From the NCBI GenBank assembly GCA_963729275.1, contig CAVSNH010000011.1, positions 1-14,518 on the forward strand: a DNA stretch of 14,518 nt, given 5' to 3'. Position 1 is the stretch's first letter, and each line of letters begins with the position of its first letter. Below, piece by piece: positions 5,659-14,200 of the stretch. Source of the DNA: CAVSNH01 sp963729275. Its GTDB lineage: Bacteria; Actinomycetota; Acidimicrobiia; Acidimicrobiales; RAAP-2. The notes beneath the pieces were generated by a model that worked only from the letters and a program-made list of their open reading frames with translations, ran no database searches and was not told where the DNA came from. Position numbers and translations under genes: made by a program.

Positions 5659-7710
5659 TCAACGGTTGACGAGTACTCGGTCAGGTCGTTCCTGAGCCCG
5701 GGGTCGGGCTGGCCTCGTCCGCACGTCACGGCTCTGGCCTGGTCGTCCGGGAAAGGCCAACCATCCGAGTAGGCACAACTGAGCGATCAGAATCAGCCAG
5801 AGCGACCATTTGGCCTGGATGGCCACGTGCAGCCACCAGTTGAGCCAGATCGCAAGCGCGCCAACGGCCGCCAGCCGCCACCACGGCAACCGAGCCGCAC
5901 TGATGGGTAAGAGGGCCAGCGTCGGGGCCAGGAAGTAGGGGAACAACTCGGGCTCGAGGACCCTGAGAGCAAAGACCATGGCCACGGTCCAGACAACGAG
6001 GGCAGCCCCACGCCGACGACTCTGAGGCAGGAACCGCGCCAGGACAATCGCCGCCGGGATGGCGGCGAGGGCGACCGCCGAGCGGATGTAGGCCGCCACC
6101 CCCGGGTCGAGGTTCCAGGTGGGGCTGATGTACCCGAAGACGTCGTAGACCTTCTGGTGCAGTAGCTGGGGCACGGTCACGCTCGGATCCGCGACCACCG
6201 GGACGATCAGAAAGGCGAGGGGCACCGCCACGATGGGGCCGAGGGCAGTCAGCCACTGCCGACGCTTGAGGAAGATGAAGGCGATGGGTATGGCCAAGAA
6301 GGCGAAGGGCTGGAAGGCGAGCGCGACTCCCAGCCACCACCCGGTGGCACGAGCGCGACCATCGAAGGCCGCGGCGATCCCATAGAGCATCGCCCCGAGG
6401 GCGATCAGGTCCTCCGGATGGCCGCTCAACGGGATCGGTGGCAACGTGACGGCCATCACGCCCAGGGCAACGAGGCGACGCCGGATATCGGTGACCCCCA
6501 TGCCCGTGAGCCAACGGTCAGCTGCACAGATGGGGAGGGCCATTCCACCCATGAACAGCGGCCCGGCCACCCAGTACGCCGTCGGGTAGAGGACGGCACT
6601 TGGATAGGGAAACGAGAGGCCGAAGGCCAGTCTGGCGATCGGTGCGGTGATCACCTGCAGTGCGGGGGCGGTCTCGAGCGTCCGGTCGAGCACATAGATA
6701 TGTCCGTAGCCACCGGCAAAGGTCGTGTAGGCCGCGTCCGCCCAGTTCTGCCAGAAATCCCCGAAGGTGACGACGCCCCACCACGAACCGAACCCACGCA
6801 TGATCGTGGTATCGAGCATGGAAAAGGCCATGGCGCCGACCACGGCCACGACGGACACCCCGAGGGCGACCTTCCGGCGGCGGAATGCCTCGGTGACCGC
6901 CACGAAGGGTCCTCGCCAACTCCCTCTTCGGCGGGCGCACCCGACGATTCCGAAGGCGAGAGCGGCCAGGATGCAGAGCCAGAAGAGGACCCATTCGACA
7001 TCGACACCACCGCTCGAGACGGGGACCCCCCCCGGTGGGAGGGCCGCGTACTGCTCGTGGGCGGCAGGAATCGTGATAACAGGGTTGATGCTGGGGTTCG
7101 ACCGCGAGCTGACCTCGATGAGGACGGCAACGTTGCCTCGGATGAAGGCGGCCACGGCCGCACCCTTGACTGACGAAGTCGGCCGGAACGCACACGAGCC
7201 TGACGCCGAGCCGGGGATCCCTGGTATGTGGGTAGGCGAGCCTGTTGGGACGCCACCGGCTGACGAGCAAAGGTCGGCTGCGTCGGCAAGGGGGCTCTGA
7301 AGACGGACCTTGGGGAGCGAGGTCGAGGAGACGAGTGTGATCAGCAGGCTGTACTGATGGGTCACATACTCCCATCGTGCCGCGGCGACGTTCGTGGTCG
7401 CCGCGCCGTGGCCCAAACGGCTTGCGTTCCGTCGCAGCGAGTTGACGTAGGACTGGCTGTTGGCCGCCGGAACGGCCAGCCAATCGTCGCCGGGGTTAGC
7501 CGTCATGAACCCCACCAGCAGCGGATCGCCGGCGGCTACTGCGCCGCAGTCGGGCGGACACTGAGGTACCCCGGCGGGAGCGGCCGCAGCCGGCCCAGCG
7601 ATGATGACGAGCACTGGGAGGATGCTCGTCATGAGACACACGATCGCGATCAGCCCAGCGATCAGTCGAAGGTGGACTCTCCTCTGTGTCCCGGATGCCG
7701 CGGAGATCAC
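5659..7710 (-). CDS. Polytopic membrane protein with N-terminal ectodomain, GT-C-like
   Basis: The product is about 683 residues. An N-terminal hydrophobic signal or anchor (about 15-45, ending in an Ala-rich AAAAPAG) is followed by a 190-residue extracytoplasmic region with four Cys (51, 55, 148, 173). A helix at about 240-260 and then eight or more further helices follow. The membrane part aligns with the protein at 3414-5078: FGDFWQNWADAAYTTF before GGYGHIYVLD, GHPED (430-434), FQPFAFLAIP (466-475), and a shared LRVLEPELFPYF versus LRSYTESVMTDYY segment. This suggests a GT-C-type membrane glycosyltransferase or transporter-like enzyme; the substrate is unknown. The upstream GTG at 7714-7716 sits only 2 nt after a GAGG, whereas the GTG at 7708-7710 is 8 nt away, so the latter is chosen. 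The gene is divergent from the STAS gene, with the first copy of the 34-bp element between them. Confidence 0.82.
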   Translation of the reverse strand: MISAASGTQRRVHLRLIAGLIAIVCLMTSILPVLVIIAGPAAAAPAGVPQCPPDCGAVAAGDPLLVGFMTANPGDDWLAVPAANSQSYVNSLRRNASRLGHGAATTNVAAARWEYVTHQYSLLITLVSSTSLPKVRLQSPLADAADLCSSAGGVPTGSPTHIPGIPGSASGSCAFRPTSSVKGAAVAAFIRGNVAVLIEVSSRSNPSINPVITIPAAHEQYAALPPGGVPVSSGGVDVEWVLFWLCILAALAFGIVGCARRRGSWRGPFVAVTEAFRRRKVALGVSVVAVVGAMAFSMLDTTIMRGFGSWWGVVTFGDFWQNWADAAYTTFAGGYGHIYVLDRTLETAPALQVITAPIARLAFGLSFPYPSAVLYPTAYWVAGPLFMGGMALPICAADRWLTGMGVTDIRRRLVALGVMAVTLPPIPLSGHPEDLIALGAMLYGIAAAFDGRARATGWWLGVALAFQPFAFLAIPIAFIFLKRRQWLTALGPIVAVPLAFLIVPVVADPSVTVPQLLHQKVYDVFGYISPTWNLDPGVAAYIRSAVALAAIPAAIVLARFLPQSRRRGAALVVWTVAMVFALRVLEPELFPYFLAPTLALLPISAARLPWWRLAAVGALAIWLNWWLHVAIQAKWSLWLILIAQLCLLGWLAFPGRPGQSRDVRTRPARPRAQERPDRVLVNR

Positions 7711-7777
7711 CGACACCGCCTCACGCTATAGCTCTCACATGGTCGATGGCCTGGAGGTGAGATGGGGAAATCCAAGC

Positions 7778-7811
7778 GTCCAAATCCCTCAACAACCTCA
7801 TTTTGGGGATG
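7778..7811 (+). promoter_or_regulatory. 34-bp conserved upstream element, copy 1
   Basis: This stretch matches 11109-11142 at 32 of 34 positions in the same orientation. Inside it, ATCCCTCAA (7784-7792) and TTTGGGGAT (7802-7810) form an imperfect dyad (7 of 9 positions, 8 pairs if U-G is allowed in RNA) around the 9-bp spacer CAACCTCAT. It is 98 bp before the STAS start codon and 67 bp before the start of the divergent membrane protein gene, so it could serve either. A transcription factor operator or a leader hairpin are both possible. I do not recognise it as a known motif. Confidence 0.75.
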
Positions 7812-7909
7812 CCATCTGGGAATCGATCCAGTTAGGTTCAGAGAATCGTCGGGCGGCGGCCAAGCTGGTGGAGTTGGATTTGCCTTGGCGGAACGGGGTG
7901 CCGGCCAGT

Positions 7910-8200
7910 ATGACGCTCGCCATACGCAGAGAACGAACAACGGACGGCTTCGTCGTCCGCTTGATCGGGGACCTCGATGCGCGGATGGCCGTCACCGTCA
8001 CGCAAGCGATCACGGCCACGCCCGAGCTGTCGGTCGTCGTCGATCTCTCGGATCTCAACTCCCTCGACGAGAAAGGGCTGCGCGGCCTCGTCGAGGCGGG
8101 CGATCATCTGACCGGCGACGGGAGAGCGCTGAGTATCGTCGGTGCCCGCGGTGATGTGATGACGGCGATTCGATGCTCGGACCTGATGGGATTCACCTGA
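7910..8200 (+). CDS. Stand-alone STAS-domain protein (anti-sigma factor antagonist-like)
   Basis: The 96-residue product is a single STAS domain: RTTDGFVVRLIGDLDARM forms the first strands, VVVDLSDLNSLDEKGLRGL the core strand and helix, then RALSIVGARGDVMTAIRCSDLMG. Proteins of this type bind anti-sigma factor kinases and are switched by phosphorylation of a Ser in a D-S-S/T-G motif. Here that motif reads LDEKGL, so the phospho-acceptor position is Glu and the next residue Lys. Phosphorylation control is therefore unlikely and the protein may be constitutively in one state. No anti-sigma kinase is in the window. The chosen ATG (7910-7912) is close to the domain; GTG at 7898 or other upstream codons in the same open frame are possible and no strong ribosome binding site settles it. 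The gene is convergent with the response regulator, 30 bp away. Confidence 0.78.
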   Translation: MTLAIRRERTTDGFVVRLIGDLDARMAVTVTQAITATPELSVVVDLSDLNSLDEKGLRGLVEAGDHLTGDGRALSIVGARGDVMTAIRCSDLMGFT

Positions 8201-8230
8201 AGCTCCCTGTATTGGACGGAGCGGCTCGGT

Positions 8231-8899
8231 TCAGGCAGGGCTAGCGATGCCAGAGGTCTGGCCGGTGTCGAACAGTTCGATAGCCGCAGATCGGTCATGG
8301 ACCTCCAGCTTGCGAAGAATGGCCGACACGTGAGAACGCACGGTCGTCGCTGAGACGAACAGCCGCTCGGCTATCTCTGCGGTGCTCGCACCGGCACGCA
8401 TCAACTCCAGCACGTCCCATTCACGGGGACTCAGAAGAACTGCCCGGTCCCCGGGTAGGTTGACCCGGTAACGCTCTCGGCCTCTGAATTCATCGATCAG
8501 TCGTGCCACCAGGCTGCCGGGAAGGCTCGCTTGGCCGTTCAGGACGCGTTCCAGGGCGATGGGGAGCTCGTCCTCGTTCATCCCTTTCAGCAGGTACCCC
8601 TTTGCACCCGCCCGCAGGGCGTCGAACAGATCGTCGTCGGCTCGCGACACGGTCAGCATCACGATGGCGGTCTCTGGCAGCTCCGCCTTGATCTGGGCAG
8701 TGGCCGCGATGCCGTTCCCAGGCATCCGGATGTCCAGCAGGCAGATGTCCGGCTTCTCGCGACGTGCAGCTTCCACCGCGGCCTGAGCGTCCGCCACATC
8801 GGCGCAGACTTCGAACCCGCTGGATTCCTCCAGCACCCTTCGGACCTCGGCCCGCGTCCGAATGTGGTCGTCTGCGATGAGGACCCGCCCTTTGCTCAT
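8231..8899 (-). CDS. NarL/LuxR-family response regulator
   Basis: This 222-residue DNA-binding regulator has a receiver domain at residues 4-118 with the acidic pair D10-D11, phospho-acceptor D56 (LLDIRMPG), switch Thr T83 (MLTVS) and K105 (YLLKG). A LuxR-type helix-turn-helix occupies about 155-212 (LSPREWDVLELMRAG, then STAEIAERLFVSATTVRSHVS). All key receiver residues are present, so it should be phosphorylated by the partner kinase and act as a dimer on inverted sites. It overlaps the kinase gene by 4 bp (ATGA), a sign of translational coupling, and is the second gene of the operon. Its targets are not shown by sequence; the two 34-bp dyad elements flanking the operon are candidates. The start is ATG at 8897-8899. 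Confidence 0.93.
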   Translation of the reverse strand: MSKGRVLIADDHIRTRAEVRRVLEESSGFEVCADVADAQAAVEAARREKPDICLLDIRMPGNGIAATAQIKAELPETAIVMLTVSRADDDLFDALRAGAKGYLLKGMNEDELPIALERVLNGQASLPGSLVARLIDEFRGRERYRVNLPGDRAVLLSPREWDVLELMRAGASTAEIAERLFVSATTVRSHVSAILRKLEVHDRSAAIELFDTGQTSGIASPA

Positions 8900-10578
8900 G
8901 TGGGCAGCCTAACCTCGACGCACGTCCCGATCCCAGGCCGCGATCTGACGTCCAACGTCCCACCGATCGACGCGCAACGCTCCTCCATGAAGGTCAGACC
9001 GAACCCCTTCGGCTTGGGTCGTCCGCTGGCGTCGAAACCTTGTCCGTCATCGGTCACCAGCAGGTGTGTGCCCTCACAGTCCTGTGCCAACCTGACGGTG
9101 ACGGTCGACGCGTGACCATGCCGGGCGGCGTTGGTAATGGCTTCCCTGATGATCCTCAGGAGGTGCTCCGTGATCTCTCCGCTCAGCACGATCTCCTCGG
9201 AAAACTCCAGCCGAGCCTCCATTCCGTGCCTGGCCGCCAGATCCTCGACCGTCTGGCTGACCGAGACGTGAAGGGATTCGGGTTTCTCGGAGAGGATCAC
9301 GACTGCTCGCCGGGCTTCATCGAGTGCGCGATCAGCGGCGTCAGCCAGCTGTTGTATCGCTTCTGGCGTGCCTCCCGCGAGGGTCGAGGACGTCGTCTTG
9401 CTGGAGATGAATGCCAGTTCTTGGGCAAGTCCGTCGTGCAGCTCACGGGCGATCCTCCGGCGATCCTCCCGAGTCGCCACTTCTTCCAGCTTCTCGTGGG
9501 CGGCCCAGTTGGAGAGGGCAAGCTCCACGAGGTGTCCGAGACCGACGAGTTGGTCGACGCTCGTATCAGGCACCGGCTCTCGCTGGGTGGCGACGCCGAG
9601 CATGCCTTGAACCTCCCCCTCGGGGGCGATGGGAATCCACGTGGCGTGCGTGATCCCATGATCTTTCGACGCAGGCTGCATTTCTGAAGCACCTCCGGGG
9701 TTCAACACCGGTCCGGAGGCAACGGCTCCCGTTCGTAGAGCCCGCTCGACCAGGGGATCGTGGGGTGAGGGCCACCCAACGTCGATTGCTGGTCCGGTGC
9801 CGTCGAATTGGTCGAATTGCGAGTCCACGATCGCCTGCCCGTGATCGATGCTCAGAAACACCCCTCGTCGCCAGGTGCTTCCAGGCGGGGACCCGACGGT
9901 GGCGGCAAGCTCCGCCGCCGTGCGTTTGATGGACGCCGGTTCGGTCAACACGGCCAGGCGTCGAGCCATGTCGTTGATTGCTTGGGCGTCCTTTAGGAGG
10001 AGCTTCGCCCGTTTCCTCGAGCGAAGGAGAGGCTCGCGCAAGGTGATGATGGCTATCGAGATGACAAGCGAGATGCCAAAGTAAAGACCAACGCGACGGG
10101 CCATCTCCGTGATCGAAACGTCAGCCACCAGGGTGATCAGGATCGACCCGATCAAGACAGCGAAAACGGCGACGCCGGATTGGAAACGGGAGCCAAACAG
10201 GGCCACACCCACGATTGGAAGGAAGAGCAGGAGGCCGAGCTCGGAGTTCTCGCTGGCAGCAAGGCTGAGGCAAGTCGCTGACGCGATGTAGATCAAGGCC
10301 GGAGGCAGAATCGAGCGGGGGTCGCGGTTCCAGAAGAACAGGGGGAGGGTCAGAAGCAAGCCGGTGCTGATCCAGAAGAAGAGCGGACGGCTGAGGGTTC
10401 CTGGAAGCAGGACGCTGGCCTGAACGAACCCGATGAGGACGAGTATCGGGAGGACGGCGGCCCAGTTGGTCGGTTGCGACGACGGCCGCCCGGGGCGTGC
10501 CCCCGTGTCCCGGATCGCCGTCATCGGGTCTTCCGTTGGCGCCCCCGATTGCGCCTGATCAGCCGGTGCCCGAGTCAA
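8896..10578 (-). CDS. NarL-type sensor histidine kinase (HisKA_3) with six membrane helices and GAF-like domain
   Basis: This 560-residue sensor kinase sits in the cytoplasmic membrane. Residues 40-180 hold about six helices with very short loops, so it probably senses within the membrane or through it rather than with a large ectodomain. A GAF-like region follows (about 200-355), then the dimerisation and phospho-acceptor domain with REDRRRIARELHDGLAQEL (H381) of the HisKA_3 class, and the ATPase domain with REAITNAARHG (N483), DDGQGFD (510-516) and GFGLTFMEER (525-534). It ends 4 bp into the response regulator gene, its evident partner. The start is TTG at 10576-10578, supported by GGAGGGGG upstream; an ATG at 10522-10524 with GGAAG is an alternative. 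The signal it detects is unknown. Confidence 0.92.
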   Translation of the reverse strand: MTRAPADQAQSGAPTEDPMTAIRDTGARPGRPSSQPTNWAAVLPILVLIGFVQASVLLPGTLSRPLFFWISTGLLLTLPLFFWNRDPRSILPPALIYIASATCLSLAASENSELGLLLFLPIVGVALFGSRFQSGVAVFAVLIGSILITLVADVSITEMARRVGLYFGISLVISIAIITLREPLLRSRKRAKLLLKDAQAINDMARRLAVLTEPASIKRTAAELAATVGSPPGSTWRRGVFLSIDHGQAIVDSQFDQFDGTGPAIDVGWPSPHDPLVERALRTGAVASGPVLNPGGASEMQPASKDHGITHATWIPIAPEGEVQGMLGVATQREPVPDTSVDQLVGLGHLVELALSNWAAHEKLEEVATREDRRRIARELHDGLAQELAFISSKTTSSTLAGGTPEAIQQLADAADRALDEARRAVVILSEKPESLHVSVSQTVEDLAARHGMEARLEFSEEIVLSGEITEHLLRIIREAITNAARHGHASTVTVRLAQDCEGTHLLVTDDGQGFDASGRPKPKGFGLTFMEERCASIGGTLDVRSRPGIGTCVEVRLPT

Positions 10579-10581
10579 CCG

Positions 10582-10589
10582 CCCCCTCC
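10582..10589 (-). promoter_or_regulatory. Ribosome binding site supporting the kinase TTG start
   Basis: On the minus strand GGAGGGGG precedes the TTG at 10576-10578, with 6 nt between GGAGG and the start codon. This is one of the strongest ribosome binding sites in the window and is why the rare TTG is preferred to the downstream ATG at 10522-10524. Confidence 0.6.
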
Positions 10590-11108
10590 ATTCGAGCTAC
10601 TTCAGCACGCCCTTTACGGTACCTCTCGTCACTCCCGGCAGCAACGGGAGCCCGCCGCCGGATCTGACGTCGAACCGACGACAAGCGCCGATCTCGGAAT
10701 TGTGGCTCTCGTGGCAAACCCCGGCCCAGAGTCGCTGACGACGGCTGACAACGTCGCGTCGGTCGGTCGAGGGGTCGATGACTTGGTGATGAGGTGCGCA
10801 ATCGGGACTTGCATTGTAAACGAGATGGCTGTGAACAGGTCATTTCTACACGAATCCACTCAAGAGGCGATGACGTCGCGTCGCCATATTGTGGATGTGC
10901 TGTGAAAGGGGAGAGATCCGGAAAAGAGGTTTCCGGCGCGCACCTTCGATCTCTAAGGGGCGACCATCACAAGCTGTTGTGCACCACTACAAGCCGTCTC
11001 CGACAAGTCGGGATCCTGGCGCGCACGGCCGGCCGGACCAGGATCATCAGAGCGGCACCACCCGTCGGCTCGAAGCTCGGGGTCGCCGAAGTAAGCAGAT
11101 GCTTCGGT

Positions 11109-11142
11109 GTCCAATTCCCTCAACAACCGCATTTTGGGGATG
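11109..11142 (+). promoter_or_regulatory. 34-bp conserved upstream element, copy 2
   Basis: This is the second copy of the element at 7778-7811, differing only by A to T at the seventh base and T to G at the twenty-first. Left arm TTCCCTCAA (11115-11123), spacer CAACCGCAT, right arm TTTGGGGAT (11133-11141). The first substitution removes the outermost pair of the dyad; the second falls in the spacer. It lies 141 bp before the ATG of the secreted repeat protein. Sequence beyond the 34 bp is only loosely alike (TCTGGGAAT versus TCTAGGGAT shortly downstream). Confidence 0.75.
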
Positions 11143-11283
11143 GCAATCCGTCTAGGGATGTGTCTCAATGTGCGGGGCTTGTTCTTTGCGGCGGGGTGAT
11201 CTGCTTCACGTCTCCCTCATCAAGGGCCAGCTTCGTGACGAATTAGGCACCGGTACCAGCTAAGCGCTGGGGATGGGGGATAC

Positions 11284-14200
11284 ATGTTTTCGGACGAGCT
11301 CTTCTCTGACGATGCTGCCGTGCCCGAGGTTGGGCGCAGTCGACCGCAATACCGGCGGTCCGGCGGCAAGTTGGGCTTCAAGGGCGTGGGCCGGCTCATC
11401 TTGGGGCTCGTCCTCCTCATCGGCACCTTCACCGGCCTGACCGTGGAAGCGGTGCTGACCGCCGCTCCCGCCTTCGCCGCTGGTACCTACACCTGCAGCA
11501 CACCGGCGTCCGGCGGCACCTCGGCCACCTTCTACACCGGGGTCACCAACACCGAGAACGTCGCCTGCTACGGGGTGAGCGGGGTCAGTGGCACGACCGC
11601 CTACCCGGCCTCGATCACCGTCAACACCGGCGCCCTCCCCTCCGGCGCCACCCAGGGCACCTCCACCTCGAGCAGCCCGGCCTGCACGACCTCGACCTCG
11701 GGCTCGGGCACCACCGAGGAGTACATCCTCACCTGTGCCATCACCGACGATCCGACCCCCTCCCAGGTCGGAGCAGGGCCGGGCACCGGCGGGACCTACC
11801 CGATCAGCTACACGGCCAACCCCGGAACCGACGGGGGTACGGCCCTCAATTCGGGGACACTGACCATCACCGTCTCCAACACCACCCAGACCTGCATCGA
11901 TCCGGCCACGGCGGGCACGTCGGCCAAGTTCATCGCCGGCTACACCAACACCTACACCGTCGAATGCGAGAACGAGACCCACGTCTCCGGACAGACGCAG
12001 TACCCCAGCTCGATCGCCCTCACATCGGGCACTGGCCCCGCCGACGCCCCGGTCACCTTCGCCACCTCGACCTCTTCTACCCCGCCCTGTACCACCGGCA
12101 CGTCGGGATCCGGCACCACCGAGGAGTACATCCTCGAATGCGCGCTCAGCTTCGCTCCCACCACGGCTGACGTGGGAACGGCCTACCCGTTCACCTTCAC
12201 GCCCACCACCAACGGTGTGGCCGGAGCCACCTCGGGGACCCTGACCATCACGCCGGGCACTGAGACGATGACGTGTACGGCACCGGCTTCCGGCGGGACC
12301 AGCACCACCTTCAGCTCGTCCGCCGGGGGAACGAACAACTCCTACAACGTCGCCTGTTACGGCGAAACCGCCGCAACAGGTGTGACGGGCCCGACTCCGT
12401 ATCCGACCTCCATCGTCCCGACCACCCCGGCCAACCTTCCCGCCGACCTGGTGTCGGCCACGTCGACCTCGAGCACCCCGGCCTGCACCAAGTCGACCTC
12501 GGGCTCGGGCACGACCGAGGAGTACATCCTCACCTGTCCCCAGACCGAGGACGCGGTCTCGACCGACAACGGCAGCTACTCCTCCACCTTCACGTCTAGC
12601 GATTCGAACAGCGGGGCCACCGCCACCTCGGGCGCGTGGAACCTGACGGTCGTGGGTCCGAGCGACGTCTGCACCGCTCCCGCAACCGGTGGCACCTCAA
12701 CCACCTTCAAGGTGGGCATCGCCAACTCCTATGCGGTCACCTGTTACGGCACCGGCTTCGCCTCATCCAGTTCCGGTAATTATCCGGCCTCGATCACGCT
12801 CAATAGCGGCACCCTTCCCGCCGATGCCAGCGAGGCTACGTCGACCTCGAGCAGTCCGGCCTGTACCCAGTCGACGTCAGGCTCCGGCGTCACCGAGGAG
12901 TACATCCTCACCTGTGACGTCACCGAGACACCCACGGCGGCCGACGTAGGGACCTACGGCCCGGTGACCTTCAGCGCCACCCCCGGTGCCAGTGGCGGCA
13001 ACACCGTCACCACCGGCAACTGGACCCTGACCGTGGCCGGCATCAACCCGACCTGTACCGCCCCGGCCTCGGGCGGGACGGCCGCCACCTTCTACGAAGG
13101 CTCGGCCAACAGCTACACGGTCGAGTGCTATGCGGAAAGCGGTGTATCCGGCACGACGGCCTATCCGAGCTCGATTGCCATCGCCAGCGGCTCCCTGCCC
13201 GCCGACGGCAACCCGACATTCGCCACGTCCACCTCGAGCAGCCCCGCCTGCACGACAGGGACTTCAGGATCCGGCACCACTGAGGAGTACATCCTCGAGT
13301 GCGCCCTGGCCGACACGCCGACATCGTCGGACGGCGGCAGCTACCCGTTGACCTTCACGGCCACTGGACCCGGCGGAGCGGGCACTGCCACCTCTGGGGC
13401 GCTGACCGTGACGATCACACCGCCGACCACCACGTGCTCCACGCCGGCAGCCGGCGGGACGTCGGTCTCGTGGGTCGACGGAACGGCGGAGAGCGAGACG
13501 ATCACTTGCTACAGCCAGGGCTTCTCCTCCTCCAACGCGGGTAACTACCCCGCCTCCATCACCCTCAACTCGGGCACGCTGCCCTCGGGTTCCTCGGAAG
13601 CCACCTCTCTCGGCAGCTCCCCGGCGTGCACCACAGCCACTTCCGGTTCGGGGGTGAGCGAGGAGTACGAGCTCGAGTGCAAGGTCACCGACACCCCGAC
13701 GTATGCCACCAACGGCACATACCACCTCACCTTCCTGGCCACCGGGGGCACCAATGGAGCACCCAACGCGGTGTCGGGCACTCTGACCATTACCATCGCC
13801 CAGCCGGCACCGTCATGGGAAACCGACGGTTCGACCGACGGGAACTACTATTCGGCCATCAAGGGGGTGCCGTTCTGCTTCGACCTGGCCGTCACCACCA
13901 GCACATCAGGTGGGGCCACTACCGGTAGCCCGGGTTCGCTGCCCCTGACCAGCCTCACCGCCGGTACCACCCCGTCGGGTGTGGCCAACTACTCGATCAA
14001 GAATGTCAACCTTGCCGCTGGAACGGCTCAGATCTGCGGCACCAACAACAACACCGCGGCCAGCGCTCCGGTGACCATGGCCCCCGTCGCTACCAACACC
14101 GGCGGGAGCGCAACCGACAGCATCCCACTCTGGTCGCAGAACGAGTGCACCTGGACGGCCAGTGGCAGCACGTCGGTGTCCATGTTCGATACCAACCAGG

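Larger units (their letters stand above)
10579..11283. other. 705-bp divergent non-coding region
   Basis: No convincing gene is seen here; the open frames lack conserved composition and ribosome binding sites. The stretch from about 10800 to 10920 is clearly more AT-rich than the neighbouring genes. A minus-strand TACAAT at 10816-10821 with a weak -35 (GACCTG, 17-bp spacing) is a possible kinase promoter. A short dyad CACAA-GCTG-TTGTG lies at 10968-10981. The second 34-bp element is at 11109-11142. The last 140 bp form the leader of the repeat protein gene. A small RNA or short peptide gene cannot be excluded. Confidence 0.6.

Noticed and set aside
7778..7811. The element as a shared peptide (VQ-I/F-PQQPHFGD in one frame of both copies)
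   Set aside because: The match stops after 11 residues, the codons (CAA, CAT, TTT) are atypical for this genome, and the two surrounding frames are otherwise unrelated; a DNA or RNA signal explains it better.
8201..8230. Bidirectional terminator between the STAS and response regulator genes
   Set aside because: The 30-bp gap shows no stable stem followed by T residues in either direction.
7778..11142. CRISPR repeat pair
   Set aside because: Only two copies, 3.3 kb apart with intact genes between them; there are no regular spacers and no cas genes.
10794..11246. 150-codon open frame through the second 34-bp element
   Set aside because: No ribosome binding site, no hydrophobic or domain pattern, and codon use unlike the other genes. 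It most likely is chance.
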